64,000 nt of DNA from the NCBI GenBank assembly GCA_025174535.1, contig JALBUN010000011.1, positions 1 to 64,000 on the forward strand. The letters are read 5' to 3'. A program made the position numbers and the translations under genes. The notes beneath the pieces were generated by a model. The model had not been told where the DNA came from, did no database searches, and saw only the letters and a program-made list of their open reading frames with translations. How positions within the stretch are numbered: the first letter of the stretch is position 1; each line of letters starts with the position of its first letter. This document shows positions 12,046 to 22,849 of the stretch, piece by piece. Source of the DNA: Cantharellus purpuraceus. Lineage: Eukaryota > Basidiomycota > Agaricomycetes > Cantharellales > Hydnaceae.

Positions 12046-13404
12046 ATGGCATCAAGTTCGTCAAAGACTGCCTTGAAGTCATTCTCGCTTGCGAATGACA
12101 CTATCGGGTGGTATCCTAGAAGGACGAGATATTCAGGTTTGACGCTGATGCACATCGTGCGGTGTCCCTTACAGAGCCATGGGCTAAGGAGTGCTACCAG
12201 TGCGGGTAATATATCCCATCGGCTGTGTCGAATATCAGCAGTGGCACTCATCAAGATGGTCTGTACCCGTCTTTTCTGTTAACTTTCCGGCACATCTCTC
12301 AGGGTTCTCTGATAAATTAGGTCATTCATGCGAAGTCGGGCGTTCCATATGAGATAATGGGGCCCATGCAAGGAAAGGTCATGGCTAATAGCCTGGTCGT
12401 GATGGACTCCTTTTCCCTTCCTGTGCTAGGCACCGCACTGGAGTGGGCGAATGAGCTTATGGTGGAATACACCACTGTTGGAGAAAAGGTATGCTTGTGT
12501 CCCCCTAGAATGTGTGGACACATCTAAATCGTTCAAGGTTGGATAACTAGGGCACATCCTTGAGTGGTATCACTCTCATCCTGGCTATGGGTGCTGGCTG
12601 TCTGGTATAGATGTAAGCACGCAATCAACACATCAGAAATTCGAAGACCCATTTGTTGCCGTTGTGGTAAGCTTTGTATCTGTCTGCGTTATCATTCTAA
12701 GCAATGCTAATTTAGATTACAGATTGACCCAAACCGCACTGTCTCTGCTGGTAAAGTAGATATCGGCGCTTTCCGCACATTTCCAGACGGATACACGCTG
12801 CCGTTAAGCAACGGAGGGTCAGAGTATCAATCTATACCACTTTCGAAGATCGAGGATTTTGGCGTCCACGCCAATCAGTATTAATCGCTAGACATGGAGG
12901 TTTCAAGAGCGAGCTCGATGATGAATTGCTGGGAAAGCTCCGGAACAAATATTGGACACACAGGTCAAGCCCTCTCATTTCGGTGCGATTTCATCCGCGG
13001 CAGGGCCAACTGCTCGTTTATTTGATATATTGTCCTCCAGAATAGGGCATATGCAGTGTCCCAACTTAATGACCTGCACAGAAGCTCAGAAATGCGCAGA
13101 AGAATATATCTTCCACTCGAGCAAGTGCACTGTCATACAAGCCTACCGGCAGAGTAGCACCGCCATCAGGATTACTAAGCCCAGGGTCAAAGGGAAAGGT
13201 ACATTGCTGAGCACGTTCGTATTTATGCATTGCCTGCTGATCATTGCTCTACACAGGAGAAAGAAGTCGAAAAGAAGTAGGAAAGGAAAGAGGACGTACA
13301 GCTGCTCAAAAATGTCAAAGACGCGTAAGCGCCTTTCTTGCCGTGGTGATGTAGTGACTTACTCTTGGTGCGTTGTGTATGCAGGACGAAGATCGCGACG
13401 GAGG
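12046..13404 (+). pseudogene. CSN5: decayed COP9 signalosome subunit 5 (CSN5/JAB1) copy
   Basis: Reading plus-strand frames in order gives CSN5 from end to end. It has a start at 12046 (then KTALKSFSLANDTI), KDEIFRFDADAHRAVSLTE near 12127-12180, ISAVALIKM near 12235, EIMG in the MPN core, and a complete JAMM zinc-protease motif [14 protein letters not shown] near 12576-12617. [17 protein letters not shown] follows near 12723, then NRAYAVSQL near 13042 and KIATEAQ near 13390. Introns with GT-AG ends remain, so the copy arose from DNA, not from mRNA. Lesions: a frameshift plus TAG after residue ~20, garbled sequence around 12190-12230, a TAA and a frameshift near 12882, another shift near 13085 and a TAG near 13285. 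CSN5 is the deneddylase of the COP9 complex; this copy should not make it. Confidence 0.85.
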
Positions 13405-13770
13405 CACAACTTACCTACGAAGTTCCTTGGAATCATTGCTGATCACAATGAATTCCCTATCGAACGGCTCAAGCTTGACCGGCAAGGCAGGTGGCTAGGT
13501 AGTGAGAGCCATGACGAGGTGCTCAAGTTAACAGACGTCAGGGATGTTCTAGAGGATAGCGATAAGGATGAGGACGGAAAGCGAAGGGGAAACAACCAGC
13601 AGACATGGATGATCAAGAAGGTGGGGGGGAAACTGGGTTGGGTGATATGTCAGCGCTTGCAAAACAGGAGCAAACCGCGATGTCAGACAAGGATTCTGAC
13701 TCGGACGACACTGACTCGGACGACACACAAAAGCGAAAGAAGAAGAAAAGGCGCAAGAAAATCAAGAATT
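13405..13770 (+). pseudogene. JIP5: diverged 3' fragment of JIP5 joined to the CSN5 remnant
   Basis: From TACCTACGAAGTTCCTTGG the sequence switches from CSN5 to the last JIP5 exon (TKFLGIIADH, then RLKLDRQGRWLGS and HDEVLKLTDV). It runs to AAAATCAAGAATT at 13770. Compared with the intact gene it has several substitutions (HNEF for HGEF, SESH for SASH), a one-base deletion near 13578 and a six-base deletion near 13595. It is therefore an older copy than the inverted arms. The frame restarts at an internal ATG (13605) and runs on into the WD40 gene, listed as a chimera. Confidence 0.85.
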
Positions 13771-15280
13771 GTTGCCTTGCATCGGATCCCTTAATCTGGC
13801 GCACGCTCTTCCACGAACCCGGTTGGGAAATAAACAACGAGCTTGCTCAACGGTATCTTTCCGCTTCGTCTCCTTCAACTTCGCGGTTCGGACATAATAA
13901 TAGCATGGTATCTGCCGCCACGTCGTTTCGTAACGAGGTTGATGTCGCGCTCAGTCGTGTGCGTTGGCTGCAGTCCGCTCCCCCCTCGCCAATTCATCAG
14001 TCCCAGATCTGTTATGGTGCAAGCCCTGTCAGTGGGACCCCACGCCGACAAAGCTTCTGCTCCACGATCACAACAGATATCTCATTGTTTTCGTCCTCTC
14101 CGGTGAAATATCCCATTCCCGAGGGTGCTTTGGCGCCCTTAACGCTAGATTGGCAAGCGCTGTATAAAACGCGCCATGAAATCGAGAGGCGTGTTAGTGG
14201 AATCCTACCCCATATGCGTTTTTTAGATGATGGTGAGATCCCTGTGGGGGCTGAGCCACGTGTCATGAAGCTCTCAGGGCACTTGGACAGCGTATACTGC
14301 CTCGAGTTCGATGCATTTAAGATTGTGACGGGCTCGCGAGACAAGACGATCAAGATATGGTCATTGCGTACTGGCAAGCTCAGATCCACATTACGAGGCC
14401 ATGAAGGAAGTGTTCTGTGTTTGAAATTTGACGGAGCATTCATGGTCTCTGGGTCCAGCGATCGGAGAATCCTCGTGTGGGACTTGACAAGAGGGGAAGT
14501 TCGGAAAGTCCTGACGGGACATCAAGGCGGTGTGCTGGATCTAAGAGTGGACAAGCAGTGGATCGTCAGCTGGTGTGTAAACGTTTGGCGTCTTATAGTT
14601 CTTGCAACTGATCAGTGATGGTAGCGCAAAGGATGCAGTGATAAAGGTGTGGGATCGCAAGACCCTCAAACCACATTGCTCGCTGCACGGTCATGCCGGG
14701 CCCGTTAATGCCGTAGGGCTGCAGAACGGCAAAATTGTCAGCGCTAGTGGCGATGGGCTAATGATGTTATGGGATATAGCAACTGCAAGCAGAATCAGAA
14801 TCTTTAGTGGTCAGGATCCTGGTCTAGCTTGTATCGAGTATAAGGTACGATAGAATTCCGTTGAATGCTGTCGGCTAGCTGATTTACTATAGGATGATTA
14901 TATCTGTTCTGGCTCCACTGACTGGAATATCAAAGTCTGGTCAGCCTCAACGGGACAACACCTTAGTACGCTTAGTGGACACACTGCGCTTGTACGGGCT
15001 CTATCATTTAACCCACGGACTGGCCGTCTCATCAGCGCAAGTTACGATAAGACGGTCAAAATGTGGGATATACGCACGGGTAGTATGATTCGAGAGTTCA
15101 GGAACGCACACGAAGGCCATATTTTCGATGTCAAGTTTGATGCTGCCCATATCGTCAGGTACGTGCGTTAAGAGCCTGCTTTTGTTTGTGATGCTAACGT
15201 ATAGTCTTAGTACCTCGCATGACCAAAACATCGTGGTCTTGGACTGGTCATATGGTTTGGATACAACGCTTTTCGTTTGA
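13605..15280 (+). CDS. chimeric reading frame: JIP5 acidic/basic tail fused to F-box-truncated WD40 protein
   Basis: Exons 13605-14572, 14616-14844, 14893-15158 and 15211-15280 join in phase to 510 residues. Residues 1-55 are the charged tail of JIP5 (DSDSDDTDSDDTQKRKKK). At 13771-13774 four filler bases (GTTG) lead in frame into the second half of the F-box (LASDPLIWRTLF), a Ser-rich linker and seven WD40 repeats. The N-terminal region and first half of the F-box, present in the intact paralogue at 23771-26174, are missing, so Skp1 binding is doubtful. The WD40 propeller would be complete. Whether it is expressed is unknown: upstream lies pseudogene sequence, and the ATG at 13605 is only an internal JIP5 methionine. 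It could equally be scored as a 5'-truncated pseudogene. Confidence 0.6.
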
Positions 15281-16201
15281 TACTCAATCGCATCTTGTTA
15301 CAAGCTTGAAATGCTCCATCGTTTCACTCAAAGGACTCCATCATAGCCCAATCTTCAAACCTTTTTGATGTTCTCCTCACTCCATATTTTCCTGTCAAGT
15401 GATCGCTGCTAGCAACCCCGCATTTTGAACTTTTTACCGTCTCCATGTCCAGTATGTCAATAGTCAAAGGGTTGACCCTTCAGTATTGCATTTGCCCGGT
15501 CTTTACATATGTATCTAGAATTAGGCACTGTAATATCATATCGTAATGTAATCACATCTCTGAGAAAAAGGATCTGTCTCCACTGCTAGCCTTTTTACGA
15601 GAACCCGTAGAATTCTTGATTTTCTTGCGCCTTTTCTTCTTCTTTCGCTTTTGTGTGTCATCCGAGTCAGTGTCGTCCGAGTCAGAATCCTTGTCTGACA
15701 TCGCGGTTTGCTCCTGTTTTGCAAGCGCTGACATATCACCCAACCCAGCTTCCCCTCCACCTTCTTGATCATCCATGTCTGCTAGCATTGGTTGTTTCCC
15801 CTTCGCTTTCCCATCCTCATCCTCATCGCTATCCTCTAGAGCATCCCCGACATCTGTCAACTTGAGCACCTCGTCATGGCTCGCACTACCTAGCCACCTG
15901 CCTTGCCGGTCAAGCTTGAGCCGTTCGATAGGGAATTCACCGTGATCAGCAATGATGCCAAGGAACTTGGTAGGCAAAATCTCGACGGCACGAATAAAGC
16001 CATCAGAAGAGCCCGTAAGGATAACATCTGGAGTCAATGCACACAATGCATCTATCGAGGAAGGATGCCTACATTCATATGATTATGAGACTTGAAAGGC
16101 CATAAACTGAAGCAGCATACCCAGGTATACGATCGACGCAATCTCCCCATCCTTTGCTTCGGTTAAAGATGGAAAGAATACCCAACTGTGTACCAATGAC
16201 G
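13775..16201. repeat. left arm of a 2.43-kb inverted repeat
   Basis: Each base at position p here pairs with the complement of base 39051-p in 22850-25276, with no insertion or deletion. The single difference noticed is at 13784 (paired with 25267). All conceptual translations within the arms are identical. The arm covers most of an F-box/WD40 gene, the intergenic 3' ends and the 3' part of JIP5. The edges are sharp: CCTTGCATC begins the match at 13775 and ACCAATGACG ends it at 16201. Confidence 0.95.
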
Positions 16202-17122
16202 AATTTGTTGTTCCTGTAGTATAGAAAGTCATGATCCACAAGCATCAGTGATTCACTAAATAGCATACCCTTTGACAGCTACTATAGAAAGTAGCTCATC
16301 CTCTTGGTCTTCTGATTGGGCGGTTGGTTCGGGCTTGTTCGATCGGATGTCCATAACAGACAGTGTCCCGTCACCACTGTGAGCCGCCAGGTTATTAGAC
16401 AACAAGCCAACGTGTCAAAGTCATTCTACCTTGTTGCTACAAGCTGCCTTTTATCTTCTAACCATATAAAGTCAGAGATGAAGTCGAAATGCTGTTTGTA
16501 CTCTCGTAATTGCGTAGGCATTCGATGGTCCCAGAGCTTTTCAACTGCTAATATTATGAAACATGCATATGAAATGGAGACAGCGACGGAACCTTTATGA
16601 CACCTTCGTCATCTCCTGTCGCAATCATATCAGGTAGCAATCGGATGACACGGTTGATAGCTGAGCTGAGAAAAATCGTGCGCTGAATATATTGCAAACT
16701 ATGGCAAGGTAAAGGCAGACTTACTCATGAGCAGCTGGTCTTGTATTTACCACCTTTCCTGCCTTGGTATCGATGGTGCTGGTGCGAGCCCAGTCAGACA
16801 AACCTCCTACGATGTAGCATGAACATTACTGGATTGCTTTGTCCTTCGATACTGCCCATAACCGGTCGCCCAGTTCATCTGTCGCAAGCCCTCTGCATGA
16901 TCGTTTCGTAGGCCGTAGAGTGAAAGTAGGCTCGCAAGAGCCATTAGTGCTGTCGTACGAATATGCCTTGATTTCTCCGGTGAGTAAACCTGCGCGACTG
17001 TGTTATGACCGTTATGCGTTCATAAATAACATTGACCGAGACTACACACCTGCGTATATGTGATCATCTTTTGGATGGAATTCGAGATCGAATATGTGAT
17101 TCCCCAGCGAGAGATCGGGCAT
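15552..17122 (-). CDS. JIP5: JIP5/WDR55-like WD-repeat protein (intact copy)
   Basis: Eight exons on the minus strand: 17122-17050, 16989-16830, 16778-16725, 16665-16593, 16536-16430, 16376-16269, 16213-16121 and 16068-15552, giving 394 residues. The protein starts MPDLSLGNHIFDLEFHPKDD, as family members do. It continues with LRPTKRSC, KVVNTRPAAHDSAINRV, IATGDDEGVIKLWD, TQLGILSIFNRSKGW and LTGSSDGFIRAVEI, then an acidic stretch and a basic KRKKKKRRKK tail suited to nuclear or nucleolar targeting. JIP5/WDR55 proteins act in ribosome biogenesis. Exon 7 is cut by the arm edge at 16201: exons 1-6 lie in the unique spacer, while most of exon 7 and all of exon 8 lie in the repeat. The 3' end faces the WD40 chimera. 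No lesion was found. Confidence 0.92.
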
Positions 17123-18369
17123 TACTGGATGGTGGGACGTAGGCTACCAAGCGGTTTCAAAGTCAGATTGAACTCTCCAATGAAGTTCAGGCCTCAGGTA
17201 TTAATTACTTTTATGATGTAATTTAGAGGCAGACTAACCTCCCTTCCACCAAAATCCCAAGGTGATGAAGTTTGTATGTGCAGTATCGCTGCGTAATAGT
17301 ATCCATGCTCAGCTGCTATACTATGACGCTTTGCAATGCCAAAAAGAAGTTACGAATAGTTCGGGATTATAACTTGCTGTAAGCCAGAGTAAATTTTTTT
17401 ATAATGTGCATCGCTGCGCATGGCGTATCTGTACTGTTCCAACCATTGTTCCTAGTCCTAAGTTATGTCGCATTCTTATGGAAAAATGTACTCAGACATG
17501 AAAAGGGCCACAGATAACATTCAGACCATTTAAAGATCGACTGGAACCTCATCTAGGTCTGAGATATTCAATTCCTCTCTGTCTTACCAAGTTCTACCAA
17601 TAAGTAACATTTCATGCATGGTAACTCAGGAATTATGACACTACTCACACTCATCTGACAGGACACTCCATGGAGGTTCAAGCTTCAAACTTCACAGACA
17701 CGACCACCCTCAAAGAGCCTTCACCTCAGCCCAACCTATTCGCATTGAATTTGAATCAGTCGACATGTTTATACAATGCCGTTGAAATGTACCTTTGTTT
17801 GATGATGCACTGAAAAAACTCGCTCGCATGAATTTCAAGCTGCAACATGATAGAGCTCGCTATTGGTCAAGTTCCAGAACACATTGCAAACTTCCAATCT
17901 AGAAACATTCGGCGCTGAGCTTTGAGTGCAAGCCGTCCTTGAATACCATTCGTAGACGGCTCTGATGCGAAAAGTTCCTACGATGTGTGCAGCCCGACCG
18001 TCATGTGGGGAGGGACCCTTTGCCATGAGCCAGCTATTGTCCGTAAACACTATTGGTGACATCGGTCCATCCTGGTGATTGCAATCGCAAACGCTGTCCG
18101 CCATGGCGTTGTTGTCAGTCGTGTCGAATCGCTGTAGTTGAAATCCAGATCGGAGTGAAGTTGGCTTTCGACGCGGCTTGAGGAAGGTCGATCCGACAAA
18201 CCTTAAGCTGCCACCATGAGCAACCTTCCACGACCATCATTACTGCTTCAGAACGGTTGATTTGGTACGTGGTACCGGATTGCTTTATCGTTCATGATAT
18301 CTAATAGTCTCGACCGAGGTCTAATGCATTGTCCACATCGTCGCGTTGGGCTATTGCCGCAATTTGGTC
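17123..18369. other. spacer of the inverted repeat, no gene recognised
   Basis: It holds the JIP5 upstream region and AT-rich DNA with short unrelated frames. The longest minus-strand frame (17835-18104) is not recognisable. Confidence 0.35.
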
Positions 18370-18490
18370 ATATTGAGAGGAGAGGAGAGGAGGAGAGAGG
18401 AGAGGAGAGAGGAGGAGTGAAAGAGAAGAGGGAGGAGCGCCAGAACGATGGAGAATGAGTGTGCGTACGAGAGAGAGAGAGAGAGAGAGA
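18370..18490. repeat. purine-rich (GA/GGA) low-complexity tract
   Basis: Runs of GAGGA and GAGAG cover 18376-18435, and a (GA)n run lies at 18471-18490. It is a strand-asymmetric polypurine tract, prone to slippage and triplex formation. Confidence 0.9.
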
Positions 18491-18510
18491 TGGATCGTAC
18501 TATTTTTCAG

Positions 18511-18678
18511 GTTAGTGGACTGAAGCTTGCTGCGTTTCTGAATTGGCGTATCCTAGCTGCTTCTCGTTATCCTGAAGGTGGATTGTGAGCACAGGTGAGT
18601 GGACTGAAACCTGCTGCTTTTCTGAGTTGGCATGTCCTAGCTGCTTCTCGTTATCCCGAGGGTGGATGGTGAGCACAG
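18511..18678. repeat. 84-bp tandem duplication
   Basis: Units 18511-18594 and 18595-18678 share, in order, AGTGGACTGAA, CCTAGCTGCTTCTCGTTATC and GTGAGCACAG. They have about a dozen differences and no length change. Confidence 0.85.
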
Positions 18679-21439
18679 GTTGGGAACTCCTGCCGCGTTA
18701 AATCCGATATCTTGATCATGTCTCATCGGTTGCATCCTTGAGCGATGGATTTGCCGTGAAGACTGAAATAGCCAGCTTGATCCGGAATGCATCATGAGCA
18801 ACGGTACTCTGGACTCATTAACTTGTCTTGTCTCTGCAGAGCAGGATGTCAGTATAGCCACATACTTCGGGTGGTACGTAACTTTCACGCACAGCTCCAA
18901 GCTGCCACACGTACCTGTCGCAGAAACAGGCGTCGTTCTATTCTCAGTGAGCATGATGGATCGTATGGCTGGCACCGGTGAGTGATCTGTGAAGCCAAAG
19001 GATCACATTCAGCTTCTCCTGCTCTGTGCAAAGTCATAAGTCCAGAGAAACCACATGCCCGTAAAATAGCTAACACCCACCGTTTTGAGCCGAAATACGC
19101 GATTTGGAGATCGACATGGACGATTGTCGTCATAGTCGTTGATGACCTTATACCCAGGGAGAGAATACCTGTGAGTAATCTCCTCTTAACGTCTGTGTTC
19201 ACGCCACCTTCGCACACAAGATGTGAGTGCATGCACAGCACACGCTGGACTCATGATTCTCACCCGCAACTTCGAGCCATCGTACGCCGCTCCCAGGGTG
19301 GCTTGCACAGCTGTAGCCCACAGATTCTAGCCTATAGCTGTGGGTCGTTGTACGTGACTTCTGGAGTGACTTGGACAGCCGTTGTCGTAGTCCTCGAAGA
19401 CTTGGCACACAGAGCTGTTGCCGACTGATGCCATATCCACGCGGAGGTGTCGGAAGCCATGGTGAGTATCCTTATGCCATGGGTGACGATGTGGCAGGCA
19501 ACTATGGGTAGTACCATGTCAGATCGGATGATAATACTGCGTGGTGGAAGCGTACCATCCCTGGCGCCGATTTCCGTTTCATAGGTCAGGTTGTTTGGAA
19601 TGGTAGGCAGCCACACCTATGGATACATCCACGCCCAGCAGGCAGGTATCTTGTCTGGCCATGGCCTACAGTGATCTTGCGCAGGAAGCAGGTGACATCT
19701 TAGGCGTATAAGTAGCGGTTGTCTGTGCATTGGGCATCCGTTAAAATGAGATCAAGTTGAAGAGAAACGCGCACCTCGTATAATGCACGTCCTCTAGATG
19801 CCATATCTCTCTCCGGTTAACGTCTCTCAGTTTGCAAGTTTCAGGTCACTGGTAACGTCTTCCACGCTGCCCTTCCATGAACATTGGAAAGCGTGACTGG
19901 GGAGCACGAGACTCACCGATTAATTTTCCCCTTCAACGAAGTGCATGTCCTTGCTACACGTCCAGGCTAGCAAGTCCATGCGATTCCATGTAAACGGGAT
20001 TGTTGATGCCTTTGCTTGCTGAGGGTCGTCTCACGTGCGTGGCGGTTGAGGGCCGACCGTGAGTGCTTGGGTGAACGAGCCTGGGCCTCAGTCAGAAGGG
20101 AAGGGCGTTATTGTCTAGCCAAGCGGCGTGTTTGGTGGCAGGATCGAATGGGCAACGAAGGAGATAGCGGCCGCCAGCTCCGAAATGTTGAGTGAAGTGC
20201 AATCCCAACGACAGGTCTTTTGAAGGCTGATTAAGTCGTAGGCACGGCTCACAGCGTCGGACGGTTTATGTTATGCATAGGTTGGGTATCTGGACGAGGG
20301 AGGGCGAAGCATAGTGGTGTACATGATTGTACTTGTCCTGTTCGCTCATCGTTGTTGGAGAAAGCCGGGAGCTGACGCCGGCCATGACCGCCCATCGTTC
20401 TCACGAATTCTTAGTGTCCTTGTCCTCCCTCCAGCGTCTCGAGTCACGACTGGGTCGCTCACGATCTCCATTTACTTTCTGGGTATCATTACCTATCGGC
20501 CCGTTTCCAGCTAACCGCCTTCCCCCCCTTCACTTTCGTCTGGCATACTCATTATGCGGGGGCGCGGCCACTACTCCATCATTTCCTGGTCAAAGTCTGT
20601 TTGGATCCTTGATGTTCAGCACGATGATTGGCAATCAAAAATGGACTATGAATTGTCAGACAGTGCTTGGTTCCTGCGGACAATAGGGTGACCTTCACAT
20701 CCCACGTGTAGCAGCAAAAGAAGGGGGAGCGCCATCAATTCCGAGAACCCCTATGAACTTGGTTGAGGGTATACTATCTAATTGTTTTGGTCGTGATACA
20801 TAACATTCAAATATCCATGAGAATTTTCTAAATCTATCACTGGAGCGTCAGTGCTATGCTTAGGCAAATGCTGGCCTTGCGATTCTTGTCCCATGATGTC
20901 AGTCTCTGACGGCTCCCGTGTTCTTCTTTGTGTACTACGTCTGCCATTCCATCCCGCGGCTTATTATATGGTCCACAGCTTTATCTCATCGGAACGAATA
21001 TAGGACTTATCAGAACTCATCGCTAGATCTATTTTTTTTTCCCTGCAACGCTTTTCGTACAGCCAGCATCTTATATTACAACGACGTCTACCTCGTGAGT
21101 CAGGCGACTCAATCTTGTCTTCTATCAACTGATATGATCTTCAATGAGTTTCAGAGCATCTCTCTCTGATTGGGGAGACCACCGGTCACGGTGCGAATCA
21201 TCTCTTTCCGAGGGGGGGGTGAATAGTAGGTCACTCTCCTGTGAGTGGAACCACCTTGCCCTGTTCTTGAAAGGGGTTGGGAAGAGCAGACCATAATGTG
21301 GGTTGAGATCCGCCAGAGGAGCTGCGAAATACCTGGAAGGCCTCGAGGCGTCCAAGGACGTGGAGACTGGATGTTTAAAGTCATTGATTGTCCTCGGCTC
21401 CATCCTCACGGCGCTGTCGGCTGTTAATCGGCGGAAATG
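18679..21439. other. spacer DNA, no gene recognised
   Basis: Several minus-strand frames of 70-118 codons (18637-19616) contain vaguely similar VQVTPEVTYND / CVKVTYHPKY / VHVDLQIAYF stretches. These may be diverged repeats of an old gene, but no family could be named. A plus-strand frame at 20327-20686 is unrecognised. Confidence 0.35.
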
Positions 21440-22290
21440 GTTTACTCCGTTCACAAATCCCACCCACATATCCCTTCAGGGTCTTGACCTTCTATCTATT
21501 TTTTCCTGTCGTGCAGTCTGTGTGCCAATGGAGCAGTGGCGTTGACGGCTAGTGAGGACAGAGCGGTCGAAGTGTACAGTCTGCCAGAGTACGGTATTTT
21601 GGATCGCCAGTGCATGGGTGGTCTATTATTAAACACCAAGTTTATAGCAGCATCCTCAATGTAACCGAAAGCACTCGTTTCTGTACGTGCAAGATATATA
21701 CTCCTGCTTCCTCTGTGTATTCACTTCCCTGTATAGCCCCAGCCAGACGATTCGTACAGCCCGGAAGCATCCTAGGAACCCTGTGGTTTCCAACTGCCGT
21801 CTTAGGAGTCCCCTCTGTGTTTCACTTCCTAGCGTCGGTCAGAGAGTGTCCTGTAAAACTACTCGATGCATCAGACGGCAGAGTCAATGCTAGTGCCTCA
21901 TTCTCATTGGGTATATACTCATAATCAACCTTGGCAGCTTCACGTATCCTACAGAATCGTCGACTTCCGCGAGAGGAAGATTGCGCCTCATAGCATGGCA
22001 TTCAACGGCATGGTGAAGTTGGTGTGATTCCCAAAGCTTTTGCTGCATGACTTGCTTACTTTTCATACAGGTTGCACTGTGGTTTCCAGGACGTCATAGA
22101 AGCGTTTGATGTCAACTATCCCGGGGAAGGCAATCGTCTATTTACGATGCCTTCCAAGAAGAGCAGATCCGGACTGAAAGGTTGGGCAGTCTCTTTCGTG
22201 TCCGCAGTGCAGGATAAAACGTTGATCTCTCTTTGACACAGGCTTCTCTAGCCTTTTGTCCCGACTATTCGGGCCTCTATGCCGCTGGCA
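21440..22290 (+). pseudogene. fragment of a WRAP53/TCAB1 (WDR79)-like WD-repeat gene
   Basis: Separate plus-strand segments match the order of a telomerase/Cajal-body WD protein. They are a piece near 21440 (FTPFTNPT), ALTASEDRAVEVYSLPE near 21540, FLASVRECPVKLLDASDGR near 21830, RERKIAPHSMAFNGM near 21970, CGFQDVIEAFDVNYPGEG near 22075 and SLAFCPDYSGLYAAG near 22245. After ~22290 the similarity stops, so the C-terminal blades are missing. The N-terminal part is not clear either. Some gaps look like introns, but a continuous reading frame could not be assembled. WRAP53-type proteins bind guide and telomerase RNAs; this copy is almost surely non-functional. Confidence 0.7.
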
Positions 22291-22849
22291 CAATCCAAGC
22301 TGGTCCAACCAATCAACTCACGATCGTTGGTAGACTGTTTTGTCTTCTACATCGATGCGGTACCGAAATCGATGGTACTTTAATAAACTTGGTGTATTTT
22401 ATTCCTGTCACGGCTTTTGTTCGTCGATGCTTGGCAAAAATTCACCATTATGCTACGGGAGAAGCAATCAATCAACTGCAATTTCCCGTGCGTGCATCAT
22501 CTGATTTCGTAAATACGGATGCGAAAAATAATGCTCAGACAATTAGATATTGCATTCTGCTTCTGCTTTAAAAGCCACCCTCTCTACCCCCTCATTCCCC
22601 ATCCTCTTTCCTCTCACTCCTCACCCTCTCAGCTCCCACACTCTCTCACATATCAGCATGACGTCCACAGGCAATTATTCCCGGACCTTTCAGCAGGCCA
22701 AGGGCTCCTGGATGTCGGGCCGGTTATCATACCCGCCACCACTCCAGATAACGTTGACTATATTGCGTTTGAACATTTTCATCAACCAAATATGTAGACA
22801 CGGCCCTGAAAAACCACTGCTAAAAGCGCGCTAAACCTACCCAACCCAA
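22291..22849. other. possible gene start cut off by the right arm
   Basis: A CT-rich leader (22570-22650) precedes an ATG at 22658 (MTSTGNYSRTFQQAKGSW). That is the usual look of a fungal promoter and coding start. The frame stays open to 22834, and the similarity-free DNA then meets the right arm at 22850. No family was recognised. Confidence 0.35.

Noticed and set aside
17835..19616. Series of minus-strand frames in the spacer with loosely similar stretches
   Set aside because: Similarity among them is too weak and splice joints are missing, so no gene was called.
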